DNA from: Isoetes taiwanensis
Lineage: Eukaryota > Streptophyta > Lycopodiopsida > Isoetales > Isoetaceae
Assembly: GCA_021234155.1 (NCBI GenBank)
Contig: JAJEKV010000039.1
Location: forward strand, 5,004,745-5,068,744
DNA length: 64,000 nt
Direction: 5' to 3'
The stretch's first letter is position 1. Each line of letters opens with the position of its first letter. The notes beneath the pieces are model-generated. The model was not told where the DNA came from, searched no databases, and was given only the letters and a program-made list of their open reading frames with translations. A program made the translations under genes and the position numbers. Positions 32,661 to 44,110 of the stretch are shown piece by piece.

Positions 32661-33610
32661 TTTAGTCATAACATTTCATCCAAGAGTCTGTTTTTAGATA
32701 AAAATTGATGTTTTGAAAAGCTATCTCCTTGACCTGTCCAATAATGTCTAATAATGTATTGTTTGACCAAGCCTTTGGGGGAAGACATGTGTAAGTTTCT
32801 ATCCATATGTAGGTTTGAGCTTAGAACAAATTGGTAGATTCAAACCTCCTTGACCATGGAAAAATGTTGCATTTGAACCTGTTACATGTTCAAACCTTGT
32901 GACAAATTATCATTATTATTATCCAACCATAGGATCATCTTAAGAAAATTGAAAGATAATAATGGATGCTTTAAAACTACTTTATACATCTTTGAAAAAA
33001 ATGAAGTTGAGGTAACATAATTGTTCTCTTCAATTTTAAACATGTATAACATATTGGATGTTCATGGGTAGTTGGTCCTATTATATAGAAAAAGAAAGGG
33101 GTGATTGCAAACATGTGAGCAACCTAACCTGCAAGAAAAGCTAGAAAGTACAACAACTTGGCTTAATAAACAGACCAAAGGCTAATTTACCACTGGAAAT
33201 CGAAGCCTTCAGTCTTCTAGCATGGAAAAGAGCACATTCACAACAGAGTCTCAAGAGTTGGATCTTGCATCTGTGTATTGTAAAATATGCTGGAACAAAT
33301 ATATGTCTCAAGAATTATTGTAAAGTATGATGGAACAAACATTTTGCCTCAAGAATTGATAAATTCTATTCGTTAAATATCAAGGGGCATGAGCCTCAAG
33401 AATTGATGTTAAAATTTTGGAAAGTGATGCACCCTTTGACTATATGTAATATATTATATTTTCTGGGGCATGCGTGAGTGCCATACTTATTAGCCTTTAA
33501 GACAAATGGGTTGCATGTACTATTTTCTCATATGGAGCAATTATTTTGCACAGGCAGTCCTTTGTGAGTGCGGGAGATAGCGACACAAAACAAGGGTTGC
33601 GCTCGTTACA

Positions 33611-33664
<54 letters not shown>

Positions 33665-33770
33665 CTGAATTGACCTGTTAAGGACAAACTTGTTCATAAG
33701 CCAAGGGCTGGTAAGGTTTTGCGCGTTGTATCGAATTAAACCACATGCTCCACCGCTTGCAATTAGGAAC
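32661..33770. other. Intergenic, no recognised gene
   Basis: AT-rich sequence without recognised motifs. Short frames around 33497-33922 (minus) run into the neighbouring element and are not called. Confidence 0.4.
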
Positions 33771-33771
33771 A

Positions 33772-35985
33772 AAATATTTTTACCCCGGTTATTGTGATTC
33801 CATCGCAAAAAATTCCATCCCGCGGAATCACCAGGCCGGACCCCGTTATCTGTACCAAAGCCCCCGTTATCCGTACCTGACAGGGTCGCTTTCAGGTCAT
33901 TTATACCTTCCGGCGGAATCACAACTTTGCTATTCCGCCAGATGGAATCACCAATTTACGATTCTTCGAGATGGAATCACCGCTCATGTATTCCGCCAGA
34001 CGGAATCACAACCGTATTATTTATTCCGCGAGACGGAATCACAATCGTGTGATTCCGCCAGACGGAATCACAACCTTGCTATTCCGCCAGATGGAATCAC
34101 GAACATCTGATTCCGTGAGATGGAATCACCACTTACGTATCCCGCCAGACAGAATCACAACATTGCTATTCCGCCAGATGGAATCACAACCATGCGATTC
34201 TGCCCGGTGGAATCACAAATGTAAGATTCTTCGAGATAGAATCACCACCATCTACATTGCCTGCAAGTGTCCAGATTAGATTTGCTAATGTATTATCTCA
34301 TACTTCAATGCACAAATGCAAGTGTCTGCTCAAATTGCAAAAGTTATGAACTGCTACTATAGGATTTACGTTGATCATGGAAGGTTAACTCGTGAAATGA
34401 GCAGCAGATGGATCTGATTTCTAGCAACATTCTTCCCAATTTTATAGATCTGCATTTTCATATGCATGTGCATTGCATCAATAAAAAGCAAACGTTTGAG
34501 TTCAATTTTTTTATTGTTCATGAATGAAACTGAATAGATTTTCCCATATCAGTTTTCCCCCCAAGTCTTTCAATCCTGTTCTTCTCAGTTGTTATTGTTT
34601 TCCAGCAATATGGTTGGCGATGAAGTCTTTGCATAGTATTGTGTATGGAGGCTTAAACGTTTGTTTGAAGCAATAGCCAGGCTCTTGTGATAGAGAAGAA
34701 GCTTGCAGGCCGTCATATGAAAAAATTGGACATTTTTGCTGTTTGTAAAGCCCTGGCGCTGGATTTTTGCTTTAAAACGACTTCCAGCTCTAGTTTTCGT
34801 GCCGGATTCGCTTTTATTTCTACTTCAGCTCGAAATCTGCGATTTTCAGCTTGAAAAACGTTTGTAAGCGCCGAAATATAAGCTGGGCTCTTGTAAATCT
34901 GAACTACGGTCTTAAAAATCGGGCGCTGGGCAATTCAGTTACAGGTAAAAATATTTTCACCCGGATTCCGCATAATGGATGCCGGAAAATCGGGCGCTGG
35001 GCGATTCAGTTACAGTTTTTGTGATTACGCTGGGCACTTCCGGCATCTTCAGATTATGCCTTTCCAGATTATGCACTTCCGGCATCTGTGCCTCAAAGGA
35101 AGTTTTTGATATCCAAACGGCATTTGCTTGAACAAGCAGGTAGTGAGCTTCCAGAGCATCTGGGTTTCTTGAAGACTCAAATCCATTCGAAAAGGAAGGG
35201 AGGGGTAGCTAGAAATTCTTACTCTGCATGCATTTTTATAGAACAGAATGAAAGCACCAAGGAGCAGAGTGAAGCAGAGGAATTCTTTTTGCAATGCATT
35301 CTTGCTTCCAGAGATTACAGTCATCATCAAAATCCGCTCAAATCGCTGGAACCGACCTGGATTTGAGAACCTAGAAAGCCCTAACCCGGGCTAGAGCTCC
35401 AATACGAAAAGCTTAAATGGCTCGCCCACCGGAAGCGACCTCCAAATAGGGGCAGTGGTAGAAACCACGGTACTGAGCTGCCGAAACTCCATAGCCCCCT
35501 GTTTTCAAAAGAACGGCCCCTGTTTTCAGAACAACGCCCCCTGTTTTCAGCCATAGCCATGCTGCCGGATCTGTAGAAGAAAATAAAACGAGAAAATAAA
35601 ACGAGAACAAGAAAAGAAGGAAGATCTCCTCAACCCCCTGTTCAATCGCCATCTCTCGCCTCGCCGGAGCAATACGCCATAGCCCGCACCTCCCAGAAGA
35701 ACAGTAGGTCAAAAATTTGAACTTTTACTGGGATATTTTGGATAGTGATTCCGTCCCGTGGATCCGTCCGGCGGTATTTTACGGATGTGATTCCGCCGGA
35801 AGGTATAAAATGGACGGTCAAGATAGACCCTGTAGACGTATGGCTGGGATCCATCAGAAAGTACACCTGACAGTGTCAGGTACGGATAACGGGGCCTCCG
35901 GAACGGATCCCGTTCTCGGAGGTCTGTGATTCCGCGGGATGGAATTTTTTGCGATGGAATCACAATAACCAGGGTAAAAATATTT
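33772..35985. mobile_element. Element with long terminal inverted repeats and palindromic minisatellites
   Basis: Left end: AAATATTTTTACCC, GGTTATTGTGATTCC, AAAAAATTCCATCCCGCGG. Right end: the complement in reverse order near 35928-35982 (CCGCGGGATGG, TTTTTTGCGATGGAATCAC, AATAACCAGGGTAAAAATAT). The arms extend at least 150-200 bp with shared inner blocks (GTTATCCGTACCTGACA and ATACCTTCCGGCGGAATCAC). The overall design suggests a non-autonomous Mutator-like or foldback element. No target duplication is evident and no transposase frame is present. Parts of the family also occur at 25.91-25.99 kb and 34.94 kb. Confidence 0.65.
33925..34250. repeat. Palindromic minisatellite, ATTCCGCCAGAYGGAATCAC units
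   Basis: About ten units of 30-40 bp, each with a self-complementary core (GATTCCGCCAGACGGAATC and variants such as ATTCTTCGAGATGGAATCAC and ATTCCGTGAGATGGAATCAC), separated by short AT-rich spacers. Each unit can form a small hairpin; the outer bases GATTCC/GGAATC stay constant while the loop varies. Confidence 0.85.
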
Positions 35986-36970
35986 GCACGCAATTATTTT
36001 GGTTGCTTAAACATTGCATATTACATTGTTGCAATTTCGATAGACCTAGGGAGAAAGACAATTCCAAATGCTTGCCCTAAAATTTTTTCTTTTGGTTCTA
36101 GAGGCATAAGCGGCTTGCCCTAGACATAGCCGGATTTTTGCTCCCTTGGCAAAATATACAGCGAAATGCTCTCTTAGCAGGAGACTTCTTGTATGGGCGA
36201 TTGGACCAGATGTGTTTGGTGATGTCCACAGATCATCTTCCATGTGGCCAAATATAGCTAAAACGGGAGCCTCATATGGAAGAAACAAGTAGATTTGATC
36301 TTATGCATGTCTCGACATGATGGGAAATAATGGGGCTATGTTTCTATGCTCTAAATTTTGATCTTAGACTAACATCATTCATATGCCTAAAGTAGAGTTT
36401 TTGCAGCCCTAAATCAATCGTTTGTGTGCTTTGGAACATGCCGAATATGGCTATACAGCTGGGCGACTGTGTTAGGAAGCCGCTTTTGACTCTGAAAAGT
36501 GGTGTTTTGCATTAACACAAGTAGGCTAGAACTCTGGCCCCTAACATTTATACAGGTATGCAAGCTTGTATAGATTTGCTATGAAAAAATTGGTGTTAGA
36601 TTAGGCCATATATCTAAGTGATGCCAAATAGCTGGTGTGTGCATTTAGAATGTATCCATTTGGAATCCCTGATGATGCCTTTCGCAACTCTATTTGCTGA
36701 TACAGAGGGGTAAAAGCATGCTGTGGTGTTCCAATTCGGCTGTCCCCCCTGTTCCCCCAAAATGTGGCGTTGCATCCACCACTTTTGTGGTATGAAAGTA
36801 TAATTATGGCACCGCTCAGCAGCTGTTATTTAAGAATAGAGTCCCAATTTATGGGGGAAATTATAATTTCAAAAACTAAAATTCAAATTCCTATTCTTTG
36901 GCCCCTTCCTGTTCTTTGCCTACATCCCGTTCTTTGGTTCCCTCCCTGCTGCAAGCTCCAATCCATTGTG
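35986..36970. other. Upstream region of the transposase-like gene
   Basis: No gene recognised. A plus-strand frame is open from 36764, but the portion before ATG 36973 is hydrophobic and unlike the rest, so I treat it as 5' leader. Confidence 0.4.
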
Positions 36971-36972
36971 GA

Positions 36973-37717
36973 TATGGATGTCAATGAGGTAATCTGTCCA
37001 CAAACCGGCATTTCAGACAGGAGAAAACAAAGAAGAACCAAGGAACAAGAAATGTTGAAGAAAAGACGCCAGAGGAAAAGAAGAAGAGAAGAAAAAATGG
37101 AGCTTGCAGAATTGGCAGAAGGATCCGGTTCATCAAGAAGTGCAAGCAGTAAACGTCGTATTGTCCTTAATTTGCTAACATCTTTCCATAAACAGACCAA
37201 ACGAATGGAGGATAGCACGAAGAAAGAAATTTTACTTGAGTTTTTGAGGGATAAAACATTGGAAAAATTCATAGGTGAAGAATTAAAGGATTTGGAAGCC
37301 AAGAGCATCGTAATAAGGAGTCTCTGGGACTCCATGCAGACTGTCAAACTCTCTACCAGCAATGACTGCCTAGCAGCCAAGAATAGCTGCCTTGCAATGT
37401 CTGTACCACGCCGTGAAGATTCTGAAACAAGTGGCAAAATCAGCCAGCGAGATCTTGGAAAGGTATTAGGTATTCACTCAAGAAACCTGCAAAAGGCAAA
37501 GAAAAAGAGGGAAGAGATCGATTACAATGGTGGGGAATGGGTTTCTTACAAGAGGGCTAAAAGATTCGATGCAATTTCAGATGAACATATAGAAAAGATT
37601 CAAAATTTTTGGATTGAGAACACCAGAGTGTCTCCTAACACAAAGGATGTTAGAACTAGAAGATTGGAGAGAAATATAAGAGAAGAACATGCTACCCACT
37701 ATCAGGAGGAATCACAG
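36973..37717 (+). CDS. DDE transposase-like gene, exon 1 (N-terminal, basic)
   Basis: From ATG 36973 (MDVNEVICPQTGISDRRKQR), a strongly basic helical region (EMLKKRRQRKRRREEKMELA) is followed by a conserved-looking domain. It contains RDLGKVLGIHSRNLQKAKKK, AISDEHIEKIQNFWIENTRV and SPNTKDVRTRR, and ends EEHATHYQEESQ at a phase-0 donor (CAG|GTTAGT, 37717/37718). 'VS..TKDV' followed by 'Y..E' is the layout I associate with the N-terminal part of a transposon protein family common in metazoan genomes. The matching second exon begins at 48376, also in phase 0. The role would be DNA binding and transposase function in the nucleus. The exon is open and shows no stop. Confidence 0.55.
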
Positions 37718-38100
37718 GTTAGTTTATTTCTGTTATTCATGTTTTCTTAGTTATGGTGCTTAGTGTGGTGGTGCATGTGGTGGTTATTGTGTTGTACAGT
37801 GATTGTGGTGTACTGTATGCAGCATGTGAATTGTGTGTAGTTGACTCTAGTCTGAAATGCAATATTTAATGTTTGGAATATTAGAACATGACAGAATTGA
37901 GTACTCCTTTACTGGGTGTGTGTACAGTCTAAAAATATTTGAGAATGATAGATAACTAACTGATCCTAAGAAGAACAAATTTTTGTTGAATAAAGACAAA
38001 TTTTTGTCAGATTCAAGCACAGCTCTGTTCGAAAGTATAATATATTAAAAAAAGGATCTTACAAAATTTGGCTTTACAAAATTTGGCTTTCCATTGAAAG

Positions 38101-38619
38101 CTCTGTACCCGAGAATTAAATTTACATGCATTTCCTAAGCAATAGGAAATGCTGGTATGACTGGCTCGAGAACTGGTGCATCCAAAATTATTGTTTTCTG
38201 CACTAAAGCATCTAAGCTTTTTGCAGTCATCCCAGAATTTAACAGGATGAGATTTGTCAGTGCTTCCTGCATCCTCTGGTGGTAAGAACGCAACCCTGTC
38301 AGTAATTCCCGCGTTGCAGACTCAGAGCGGACAAGTGACAGAGAACAAATAAACCAGCTGCCCTTGCAGCAGCATGTAACATAAGCTCATGGACCTTGTC
38401 TAAGAGCTCATTTTCTGTCAATCTGACCCCAAGCATAGCCATTGAAGGCCCAACATCCAGTCTTTTGTATGCATTTAGGTTGGATTCGAAATCAGCAAAG
38501 AAGGTGGATTTACGCATTTCCACCTTCAGAGATTGGTCACGAGCCCTGTTTAACATATGCCGAATGCCCTCCTCGCTCACCCTAGAATAGCCGTAGTGAT
38601 CTCTGAACATCCCTACCAT
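38101..38619 (-). pseudogene. Antisense ORF inside the transposase intron
   Basis: The minus-strand frame MVGMFRDHYGYSRVSEEGIR starts at 38619. It continues through ADFESNLNAYKRLDVGPSMA and LLDKVHELMLHAAARAAGLF to near 38335. There a shift of frame leads into VRSESATRELLTGLRSYHQR and then NLILLNSGMTAKSLDALVQK, with a stop near 38140. Together about 160 helical residues of no recognised family. It could be an accessory protein of the transposon, or a fragment of another element. Confidence 0.35.
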
Positions 38620-38809
38620 GTTGCGAAATGAACTTGTTCGAATTGAGAATGAAACATCAAAAATCAGACGCAGGAACAGGATTTAGGACCCAGATCCTTT
38701 TCTAATGATTAGAAGAGGAATGTAATTATTATCAGGGTGTACGAATTTCAGAAATGTTTATGAGAGCAGGCTAGGCATATTTTTTATGTCAGACGAAATA
38801 GGATAAAAG

Positions 38810-38895
38810 TGATGTGATGTGATGTGTGGTGTGGTGTCGTGATGGTGTGGTGTGGTGCGGTGCGGTGCGGTGCGGTGCGGTGTGGGGTGCGTTAT
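38810..38895 (+). repeat. GGTGT/GGTGC microsatellite
   Basis: GTGATGTGATGTG changes into GTGGTGTGGTG and then (GTGCG)n. It lies just upstream of the LINE relic. The same G/T-rich strand pattern recurs at 48.2-48.3 kb, and its complement at 42.0-42.5 kb. Confidence 0.85.
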
Positions 38896-38967
38896 GTCCA
38901 TGGTGTCATGTGGGTGTGTGCATGTTAATGTATGATATGTGTGGATTCAATTTTATTTATTCTCAGC

Positions 38968-41900
38968 ATCAGCAGTTGGGTAGGGTCGTCCTTCTTGGAG
39001 ATTTCAATGCGGACGGGGAGTAGAGCAGCCCATGCGACTTGACCCCTCGGCCGACGATGTCCGCGGCACGCCCTGCAGAAGTAGCCCCGCCACGCTGGGT
39101 CGGATGACGACCAGGTGTTTCGCTTTGGCAGCTTGTTGCTCTCGCTATGTGGCATTTTTGACTTGATAATTTGCAATGGCCTTTCACAAGGGCCCGATTC
39201 TCGCAAGTGCACATGCATGTGACAAAGGGGAGGGTCTAGTGTGGTGGACTATGTGCTTGTAGTTGCGCAAGATATGCATCTCATCGGCCGTTTCGGGTGG
39301 GCACGAGCGAAGGCCGGGATGAGGAGGTCGACTGGATCACCTCCCACTTTATTTGGACCTGGTTTGGCGAGCGCCAGAACCCCCACTATGCCAGCCCCTC
39401 GCCCCCTCGGTTGAGACTTCGATTATGAGCAGGCCCCTCCCGATAATTTCGCAGACCTCCACACTAGAAGCAGCCAGATGAAACCACCGACTTCGCTATT
39501 ACGGGATGCGGCGGGCGTGTGCTTGGCAGACCCCCTCCCAGCGCCGCCGCTCGGGGTCAAGAACATTCCCGCATAACCGATGGTTTGATGCGATCAGAAG
39601 AACGCAAGCCGCAGCGGCCAATCACATTCTCGATCCGTGTACCCGCTTGAGCCACCACCCACGCCGCGCCCATCCGAAGGACACAAAGGCGGTACCTGCC
39701 AAGCATCGGGGAGATGTTCGCCTTTGGACACTCATCCTCGAACCTTTTGGCGCAGAGTGCTTCAAGGCCAGCCCGGCCCTCTGAGGGACATCACACCCGG
39801 CAGTGGGAATAAGGTACTAAAGCAGCTCTCTATGACCCGCCAGTGGACGCCAGACGCCCATACCCCCACAAGATGGCCCCATTGGTTCTCGTGGGACGAG
39901 GATGTTGAGGAGGGCCCGCGAACGCTAGCTAATGGGAAGGCGGTGACCTCCGAAGTTACTCAAGTGGCGGGGGCAGCCGCTTGTGCCGGCCCTCACTACC
40001 CCGTTCAACGAGCATTGCGGGGAGGGTTTCCCGACAATGGACCACAAGCATGGTTGTTCCCATTCACAAGGCGGGCGACCCACACCGTCCGCCAATTACC
40101 GGACGATCATGGTCGATTCAGTATTTGCCAAACGTTGCTATCGGCATTCTCGAAAGCGGCCAGTTGACCTACGGGCGAGGCGTGGATGTGCGAGCCCTCA
40201 CACAGGCGGGCTTTCGACCCGCCACTCAACGATTGACCATATCTTTACGCTGCTTGGGTAATCGATTGAAGACAACCGGAATCATCTACTGGACTTGTAT
40301 TCTTTGCTTTGTGGACTTCGCAAAGGCTTTTGATACTGGTCCCCGAAAAGTGCGGGCTAGATCAAGGCCAACTGGGGCTCCCGCTGCTCGTGCTGAGAAT
40401 GCCATATACGGAGGTTGTATGAGAGTTGTTTTGGCGGGGATGTGGCCGACGGGCCAAGCATTCACCAAGAGTATCGGGGGGTCCGGCAGGGTTGCCCCTC
40501 CTCGCCAACACTTTTTGGCCTCTACATTGTCGGTTAGAGCCACGGCCATCGAGCATGGGGGGATGGCATACGACTTTTGCACCGGGTCATCCGCCGACTC
40601 ATCTATGCGGGACGATGTTGGCTGTTTGCCCACACCCCGAAGCTATGCGGTCTCACCGGATGCCCTAGACACATTTTGTCGGGGCTCTGGACATGCTTGG
40701 CGTCAATCGGCCAAGACGGGGTGGTTCTCATATCCTCTTCCACGTCACCCCATGCCTCCTGCACTCACATATCGGGGGCGGCACTGTGGACGTCCGCCCA
40801 CCTACAAGTACCTAGGGGTGGAGTTCCCTCCTCGCTCTGGCTGGGGCGTTATCCGCTTGCGGGTGACGGCAGGCTGGAAGCGCTTTTATGCCATGCGAAC
40901 AACAGTCACCGGTGAGCTATATGATTGGGGCCATCGGGTCACATCTGTTAGCACCGGTCGGGGCACTGTCCTTAAATGCGGGGTCGAGGTTTGGGGCCCT
41001 GGCGTCTTTGGCGACACAGGAATGACTTGGAGCAGGTGCGTAAGGCATTTTTTGGCACGCACTTGGGGTGAAACCTTCACCCCTATCATCGGTCTCGGCT
41101 GCAGAAATCGATTCTTGCCGCCGCCGGCAGCCCTTGATAGACACATCGTCTATTTTCGTGAAAGTGGTTACTATGGGTGATGCTCGGCTCCCGCGACTGG
41201 GCTTACACCGTGGCCATGAGTCCAAGAGCGGCTTAGGGCCCGTTGGAGGGGTAAGAGAGATCGTGGTTCGCCGGATGGAACGCAAGGAGCACAGATGCGT
41301 CAATTGGGCGCAGCGGCCGATCGCGGGCGACTGCGGGGAGTACCTAGATGCTTGTTTCCTTGGCAAGCTCGGGACCCCATTGCTCTAGAGCAGTCAAAAT
41401 GGCCCATTACAAGGAGCACATCAACCCGTGTTAGCCCGGGGCCCACAAGCCTCTACCGCGTTTCCCACCGCCTCGAAAAGCGCGGAGACTCATTGCCTCC
41501 ATTCGCGACAGTGCCCACCATCTTCGTGATCGAGGCGGGCGGTGGATTGGGGAGCCCCGCCAGACGTGCTCTGTCGCCACGGGCCAAGCGGGTGCCATTG
41601 AGGATGAGTCTCACACTTTCCGAGTTGCCCGGTGTTCGGTCGATCCGGGCCGACACGCCCCTTAGTACCTACGGACGTGCCCTTGCATTTGCCGATGAAC
41701 ACACCGTCGACGCGTGCCACAGGGTCATACATCCAGAGGTACCGGACTGCGAGAGTCACATTTGCCCCGCCTGGCTGTCCGTGACTAGGCACTACGGGGG
41801 TGGTGCATATTTGTATATATTGGGATGTTTACGCATTTTATATGATTAGCACGGTTTGTCGGTAGGTGATTGTCGCCACGGTTTTCCCTCGAAAACCCAG

Positions 41901-42018
41901 CCGGGCGGGGTTTTTAATCGGGCGGTAATCCGCTTGTCTTTGCGTTTTTTGTATTGGGTCCCATAGACCGATTGGTCTCCGTGGACGATAAAAGTACCTT
42001 CCTTCCTTCCTTCCTTCC
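38968..42018 (+). mobile_element. GC-rich LINE relic (endonuclease and RT fragments)
   Basis: The plus strand starts with VVLLGDFNADG, the endonuclease/exonuclease/phosphatase motif of LINE ORF2. Frames then jump many times through RT signatures: TTSMVVPIHKAGDP, RHSTIDHIFTLL, CFVDFAKAFDT, LIYAG (where LYADD is expected) and PTYKYLGVEF. The 3' end is a (CCTT)n tail at 42000-42018. Base composition is clearly GC-richer than its neighbours. Many frameshifts and stops make it long dead. The start is 5'-truncated. Related non-LTR elements copy themselves by target-primed reverse transcription. Confidence 0.75.
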
Positions 42019-42464
42019 TCACCCCACCACACCACATCATCTATCCCACCACCATAGACTACCACCACATCTTTGCGACCAACACATTACCACCATATGC
42101 ACCACATTGTCCATTACCACCACACTCCACCACACTCCACCATATCCCACACCACACCCCTCCACCACACTCCACCACCCACCACCACACTCAACCATGT
42201 ACCACACCACACCCCTCCACCACACTCCACCACCACCACCACACTCCACCACACCACACCACCACCACCACAACCCCCACCACACTCCACCACACCACAC
42301 CACATACCACCACCACACCCCACCACCACACTCCACCACACCACATCATACCACCACACACCACTAGACACACCACCACCACCACCCCCACCACCACCAC
42401 ACACCACTCCACCACCACACACCACTCCACCACCCCCACCACCACCACACACCATTCCACCACA
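42019..42464 (+). repeat. CCACCA/CACCACACT simple repeat
   Basis: About 450 bp almost free of G on the plus strand, built of CCACCA, CACACCA and CTCCACC words. It separates the LINE tail from the Penelope-like element. Apparent open frames in it are low-complexity artefacts. Confidence 0.95.
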
Positions 42465-42467
42465 GGC

Positions 42468-43622
42468 GTGGAAGTGGATTTGGCTCCTCCTGGCTTTAAT
42501 CCCACTATTTCACAACATCCTTTACTTGCAGGAAGAACATTGGGAGAAGAAACCCAGAACTATCTAACATCTGCCAAGAATGTGGATAATGACAATGAGG
42601 AAAAAATGTTGGAGCAATTCAAAAAATGGTATCACCCATTTGTACCTTCAAGGTCATTGGAGGTGATAGTAGCAAATCAAAAACATAAGATGTGGACCCT
42701 TTGGTCCCTTCTACATCTCGCACCGTTTAACGCGGATACGCTACTTTATTTATCTTATGGATATAGCTATGCTAATATCCAAGTGTTTAAAAGCATGTGC
42801 AAAAGAGATGCTCAAAAAGCTATGAATGCTTTTAGAGGGGAAGTGATTTTGGATAACATCACTATGAATCTCTTTGACCATAAAAAATGCTCAACTCCGG
42901 TCAGAGCATATATCAAAGGAAACATGAATACTGCAGGAGTAAGGGATAGTGAATATGAGAAAGGCATGTGGAATTGGATGAGGCCTTATGTTAAGTGCTC
43001 ATGCTCTAAATGTCCAGGTCCTCAAATTCTATGGATTGACCAAGTACTTTGGTACATGGCCAATAATTTGGACAAGTGCTTTCCAGAAGTAGGCACTCTG
43101 GAGGCACAAATTGCAGCTTTTTTACATTGGTTGATGAAGGAATCAACAAAAAAAGTTATACATGCACTCATCATTTTCATGTATGTAAGAGAGATGATGA
43201 TTGAAGGAGCAAGTGAAATGGCTCGTGATAACCCATCTCGTATTTTGCAAAAATATGAGAACAAGGAAGGACCCGCCATGATAGAAAGGATGTTCATGCC
43301 CCCATCATTCTCTACTAGGACAAAGGGTGTGAGAACATGGACGGCTTCTAATGGTCCTAAGAGGCCAATTAATTTGAACCAATCTTACCAGGAAAGTGAA
43401 ACCTTGTATGAAACCCATCCTACTAGAGGAAGAGGAAGGGGTAACAAGCGTGGTAGATATAGGGGAAACTTTGCCTCCCCTATGTATGCTACTAGGGGAA
43501 GAGGCCAACATGCAACGGTGCCTTCTCCAAGAGGTGGTTTTTCCGCAACAAGAATTTCTCAAGCAAGTGGTGCAAGCTCACAAGAAAATCCTCCTATTAC
43601 TCCCAAAAGATTGGGATATTAA
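42468..43622 (+). CDS. ORF1 of a Penelope-like retroelement (RGG-rich)
   Basis: An open frame of 384 codons. The 5' end has no ATG: the frame opens with GTG at 42468, right behind an acceptor-like CCACCACAG|GCGTGG, so an upstream exon or a later ATG is likely. The N-terminal two thirds are helical with conserved-looking Trp and Cys (CSCSKCPGPQILWIDQVLWY). The C-terminus is RGG-like: TRGRGRGNKRGRYRGN and more GRG repeats, expected of an RNA-binding, gag-like protein. It sits 80 bp upstream of the next frame in the same direction, and its intact state matches that of the RT. I do not recognise the N-terminal fold. Confidence 0.6.
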   Translation: MEVDLAPPGFNPTISQHPLLAGRTLGEETQNYLTSAKNVDNDNEEKMLEQFKKWYHPFVPSRSLEVIVANQKHKMWTLWSLLHLAPFNADTLLYLSYGYSYANIQVFKSMCKRDAQKAMNAFRGEVILDNITMNLFDHKKCSTPVRAYIKGNMNTAGVRDSEYEKGMWNWMRPYVKCSCSKCPGPQILWIDQVLWYMANNLDKCFPEVGTLEAQIAAFLHWLMKESTKKVIHALIIFMYVREMMIEGASEMARDNPSRILQKYENKEGPAMIERMFMPPSFSTRTKGVRTWTASNGPKRPINLNQSYQESETLYETHPTRGRGRGNKRGRYRGNFASPMYATRGRGQHATVPSPRGGFSATRISQASGASSQENPPITPKRLGY

Positions 43623-43701
43623 AATATGGAATAAATTTGCAAAATTGCGGTTTATACGTACATTTTTACTTATGAAGTTTGGTTTGTTTGTCATCATCTA
43701 G

Positions 43702-44110
43702 GATGGATGACCATTTTGATGAAAATAATGATCCTAGAAAATCCATCGTTTTCAAACATGGGAAATATGTTATTCTGACTGAGAATAAGAATGTAGATTG
43801 TTATATACATCTACTATATTGTAACCGAGGTTTTGAGTTTATAAATTTGAAAGACATGTTTTCACAATGTCTATTCAAGTGTTTTAAATTGGATGGTCAT
43901 AGCATCTTAAGCAATGTGATGTTTGGATGGCGATACAAACATAGTTTGGCCAAGCTATGGTACAAACCATGTGATACATTTTGTGATTTTGAATATGATA
44001 CCTTTAACACATGTCTTTGTGAAACTTCAAAAAGGTTTCGAAAATTCAAAAAAGAATATGAAGGATTTGGATCACATGTAGTCACTTTTGATCCAAACAA
44101 TTATACATGA
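43702..44110 (+). CDS. N-terminal part of the RT polyprotein (before frameshift)
   Basis: From ATG 43702 (MDDHFDENNDPRKSIVFKHG) to TGA 44108-44110. The end reads CLCETSKRFRKFKKEYEG and then GSHVVTFDPNNYT. A short Cys cluster and a 'GHv.T.D' segment precede the RT in many Penelope-like proteins, and the continuation 'KVLKQESIKGLNHIP' is found one base forward in the next frame. This frame and the RT frame therefore encode one protein. They overlap by 23 bases and the switch is +1, at or just before UGA. Programmed frameshifting or a recent 1-base insertion would both explain it. Confidence 0.6.

Noticed and set aside
32369-32665. Ser/Asp-rich open frame
   Set aside because: It is the translation of the CACTA subterminal GTCAGA repeats, not a gene.
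33971-34279. Arg/Asn/His-rich open frames with repeating units
   Set aside because: Product of the palindromic minisatellite; periodic by construction.
40286-41366. Several antisense open frames in the GC-rich LINE relic
   Set aside because: Shadow frames caused by high GC content and opposite to recognisable RT motifs.
42019-42464. Telomere-like repeat
   Set aside because: The words are CCACCA/CACACC, not the plant CCCTAAA repeat, and no telomere motif is present.
42073-42567. Long Pro/His/Thr- or Gly/Val/Trp-rich open frames on both strands
   Set aside because: They are translations of the CCACCA simple repeat; six frames stay open only because the repeat lacks stop words.
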